From assembly GCA_033032865.1 (NCBI GenBank), contig JAWHQI010000329.1:1798001-1862000 (forward strand): DNA of 64,000 bases, read 5' to 3'. Position 1 is the first letter of the stretch, and the number at the start of each line of letters is the position of its first letter. Below the pieces are notes generated by a model. That model had not been told where the DNA came from. It did no database searches and saw only the letters and a program-made list of their open reading frames with translations. Position numbers and translations under genes: made by a program. Shown piece by piece: positions 61,806-64,000 of the stretch. The DNA comes from Dactylorhiza incarnata (lineage: Eukaryota; Streptophyta; Magnoliopsida; Asparagales; Orchidaceae).

Positions 61806-62725
61806 TGTTAAATTTTTGTGTGCTTCTACTCAAGTGCACCAATGATGAACAAACAAAGAAGAACTCTTTATACTAGGCAATTGAATTACAAAGAGAAACT
61901 GACTACAAGGTGCATACACCTTGAATCACGTCAGCTGATGATATATAAAAAACAACAACTTGTCGCGGACAAGGTCCGCTTCTCCACTCTCCCCTTCACA
62001 GTGCACTCTGCACTCTCCACCTCTCGCCGAGGTATGGAATGGGGTCTCTTGGGGTGTAGGCACACTCCCACTCTCTCAACTCTTCTCTTCTCTTTCACCT
62101 CTACTCTCTCTCTCTCTCTTGAATCTCTCTCTTCGCATTCGCATTAGCGCCTTACATGTGGGGGGGGGGGGGGGTATTTATAGAAAACACACAAAGAGAC
62201 ACAAAGAGGGGGGGGGGGGGGCACCACCACCTTTGCATGCATGCACGTACACATCATTGCATGCCCATGCACAGGACTTCTCCAAGCAAGCTAGCCACCT
62301 TCACCTCTCACTCCACTCGGCAAGCTAGCACTCGCCTCCTCCTCTCTCCACTCGGCAGCCCACTTCCATGCTCCACTCGCCCACTACAAGGCCCACTCGG
62401 CAAGGACACACATGGCAACCCCCTCACCAACTCCATATGGCAGCCCCATCTTGCTTCCACTCGCCTACATCACTAGGCAGCCCCCTCTCCACTTCTCCAC
62501 TCGCCCCTTACACAACATCCCCCTCCCACGGTTCTACTCGCCAGCCACAAGAGGCAGCCCACACCAATCCACTCGCCAGCACACTCCCTCACATTGGACT
62601 CGCCAGCTGCACTTGGCCCACTCGCCCAGCACCTCTCTTCTCCACTCGCCTGGCAGCACCAACTCACCTCCCCTCTCACTTCCACTCGCCTCCCCCTCTC
62701 TCTAGCTCCACTTCAAACTTCAACA
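61806..62725 (-). repeat. 5' LTR of the copia element (920 bp)
   Basis: CT-rich on the plus strand with CCACTCGCC-type repeats and G homopolymers near 62160 and 62210. Differs from the partner at roughly 15-20 sites. Confidence 0.93.
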
Positions 62726-62808
62726 CGGTCTGGGATGATTGAGCGAGGGGAAGGGATGATGACTGAGCCTCCATTGTCGAGAAAGGAGGACTCAACGAGA
62801 GCACCAGT

Positions 62809-63078
62809 TGTTACGTTAGTCGATACAAAGGGGCGGCGCCGGCCATGGACCAGCATGGGGAGGAAGACGACGGGCTTGACAACATGGATAAGCAACAGAA
62901 AAAAAGAAAATACTTTTTATTAATCTTCATAATTACATAATCCTAACAACGTTATTATATAGTGTTTATATTCAATATGACCGTTGGAGTACAAGTCAGC
63001 TTATTATGCGCACGGTACATGTCACCGACTGCATTAAGTATATCTAGAGTATTTCCTATGTGGCGATCCAACGCTACA
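62809..63078 (-). repeat. 5' LTR of the 13.2 kb gypsy element
   Basis: 270 bp. Includes an 18-bp segment (around ACAAGTCAGCTTATTATG) missing from the partner. About nine substitutions relative to 49909-50160. Confidence 0.93.
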
Positions 63079-63083
63079 GATGA

Positions 63084-63748
63084 GGCCTTCTTCCATTAAC
63101 CCGACGCATTTCCTCCTTGCATGCAGATGTTTGGAGATATTAAAATTGGTGTTTATTTGAAAAAATCAAGCTCAGTTAATACCCCTCTATATATAGAGAG
63201 AGGACATTCGATATAGATAACACCAATCTCAGATTAGTAAACAGCTTATGCGACACTTACATTAATTTCAGACTTGTTGTGTTAAGATGTAAGTAGTCCC
63301 TACCAAGTTACTGTTGGACTATGTAAATATACAAATCCGCAATTAGAAGTAGAGGTGCAACCCAGATTGGTGCGGATCGGTTCCACCCCCAAAAAAGAAC
63401 AGATCCATATAGTTCATTTCTGACTTTTCAGAATCGGAACTGATCAATGTACTCAAAATATAGAACCAGACTTGAACCCAAAACTCGATTGTGTTCTCGA
63501 TTCAACTCATACGCCATAATATTTTCATATAAACTTGTTTATTAGTGAACATCCCTAACTAATGTATTCATTTAAGCAAATAGTAAATATATTTTATAAA
63601 TAAAATAATATGATCAAACAATTGTATGTTTAGAAGAGCAAAAATTTCATACATAATATTCTTCAATTTGCACTAACATACCTTAAGAAGAGCAAGAAAA
63701 CTAATGTAATGACGTGAACTAAATTTTGAATGCAACACTATCAGACTT
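63084..63748. other. Non-coding AT-rich DNA
   Basis: No gene seen. 63350-63510 has several GGTTCC/GAATCGG-type motifs that vaguely recall the subterminal repeats of the hAT element at 7343-12559, but no terminus was found. Confidence 0.35.
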
Positions 63749-64000
63749 GTTGGGGGTCGCTTGGCGCTCTTATGGACCGGCCAAATTGAACCGTCTCAAC
63801 TTGAGAGTGAGCCGAGCATGCAAACAGTCACAAAGAAGACCAACATATGACAAAGAAGCTTTTGACATGGAAAAACCCCGAAAAGGGGAAAAAACCACGG
63901 GGTCGGATCGGTGCCGACAAAGTTCCACTATTCTTTGGAGGGTTATAAAAGTTATCTCTCGAGGGTGACATGTCACCGCTCGTTACAATGATTCTTCTGG
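63749..64000 (-). mobile_element. LTR copy C, partial (runs off the right edge)
   Basis: Begins TGTTGGGGGTCGC and shares with copy B the order of CTCTTATGGACCGG, GCATGCAAACAGTCA, a GGAAAAACCCC-type block, GGTGCCGAC and CTCGTTACAATG. It represents the U5 side of the same LTR family in minus orientation. Confidence 0.65.

Larger units (their letters stand above)
56664..62725 (-). mobile_element. Ty1/copia retrotransposon, 6062 bp, TSD CGGTC
   Basis: CGGTC lies at 56659-56663 and 62726-62730. LTRs are 61806-62725 (5') and 56664-57574 (3'), TGTTAAATTTTTG ... CTTCAACA. The primer site TGGTATCAGAGGG is on the minus strand beside 61806. The purine tract CAAGGGGGAG borders the 3' LTR. Gag-Pol lies on the minus strand in copia order (Gag, protease, integrase, RT, RNase H). 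It is nested in the leader of the gypsy element. Confidence 0.95.
49909..63078 (-). mobile_element. Ty3/gypsy (chromovirus-like) element with nested insertions, TSD GATGA
   Basis: GATGA lies at 49904-49908 and 63079-63083. LTRs are 49909-50160 (3', 252 bp) and 62809-63078 (5', 270 bp), starting TGTTACGTT and ending AACGCTACA. A candidate primer site, TGGTGCTCTCGTTGAG, is on the minus strand beside the 5' LTR. A GGACGGGCAGGAGA purine tract adjoins the 3' LTR. It carries gag and pol in minus order, interrupted by a copia element in the leader, a hAT MITE in pol and a fold-back element in the integrase. Removing these leaves about 6.6 kb. Confidence 0.93.

Noticed and set aside
1..64000. tRNA, rRNA or other structured RNA genes
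   Set aside because: None recognised by eye; TGGTATCAGAGC matches at 36526 and 38763 and the related TGGTATCAGAGGG at 61793 are retrotransposon primer sites, not tRNA genes. A covariance-model scan would be needed to exclude degenerate copies.

Overview
The window looks like nuclear DNA of a flowering plant with a repeat-rich genome and very long introns. Two host genes are recognisable, both on the minus strand and both split by plant-type GT-AG introns. The first is a METAXIN gene, of which exons 1 and 2 are present and the rest lies beyond the left edge (807-13019). The second is a DUF630/DUF632 gene with four exons (28467-46448) whose joined coding length is exactly 621 codons. Nearly everything else is transposable-element DNA. 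I cannot name the species.

Layout. 1-700: repeat-like, no gene. 807-13019: METAXIN exons 2 and 1, separated by an 11.7 kb intron holding a 612-bp hAT-like element (1721-2332), an LTR-like remnant (about 2394-4123), a decayed Ty1/copia end (4633-5371) and a 5.2 kb hAT element with intact ends and an 8-bp target duplication (7343-12559). 13.0-16.6 kb: METAXIN upstream region, a decayed MULE-type gene (14.58-15.27 kb) and unassigned exon-like sequence. 16.7-28.3 kb: a candidate solo LTR with a hairpin array, a higher-order tandem array (17776-19868) interrupted by a hAT MITE, then the 3' end of a Tat/Retand-like Ty3/gypsy element (end of integrase, tandem repeats, polypurine tract, 3' LTR 26789-28289) split by a 5.6 kb LTR-type insertion (20383-26007, duplication ATGCG). 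28.5-46.4 kb: the DUF630/DUF632 gene. Its first intron (30064-45571, 15.5 kb) is about 94% mobile DNA: a young Ty3/gypsy element (30168-37797) with a SINE in one LTR, a non-autonomous LTR element (37814-40608), a MITE, a probable solo LTR and an AT-rich terminal-inverted-repeat element. 46.5-49.9 kb: upstream region of that gene, small MITEs and a tandem-repeat-filled LTR copy. 49909-63078: a decayed Ty3/gypsy element carrying three nested insertions: a fold-back element (51343-51757), a hAT MITE (53556-53967) and a nearly complete Ty1/copia element (56664-62725). 63.1-64.0 kb: non-coding, ending in the start of a further LTR copy.

How it fits together. Exact target duplications (CTTAT, GAGCA, GATGA, CGGTC, ATGCG, several 8-bp hAT duplications, TTATTTTA) allow the insertions to be ordered. 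The intronic gypsy element is youngest, with ten LTR differences by eye, all transitions. The nested copia is intermediate and its host gypsy is older. All LTR-retrotransposon coding regions seen here are broken, and both gypsy reverse transcriptases have lost a catalytic aspartate. The host genes appear intact where visible, with reading frames preserved across the very large introns. I see no convincing novel protein-coding system. The unusual content is structural: hairpin-forming arrays inside LTRs, a satellite-like higher-order array at a retroelement junction, a double-palindrome fold-back element, and long G/C homopolymers.
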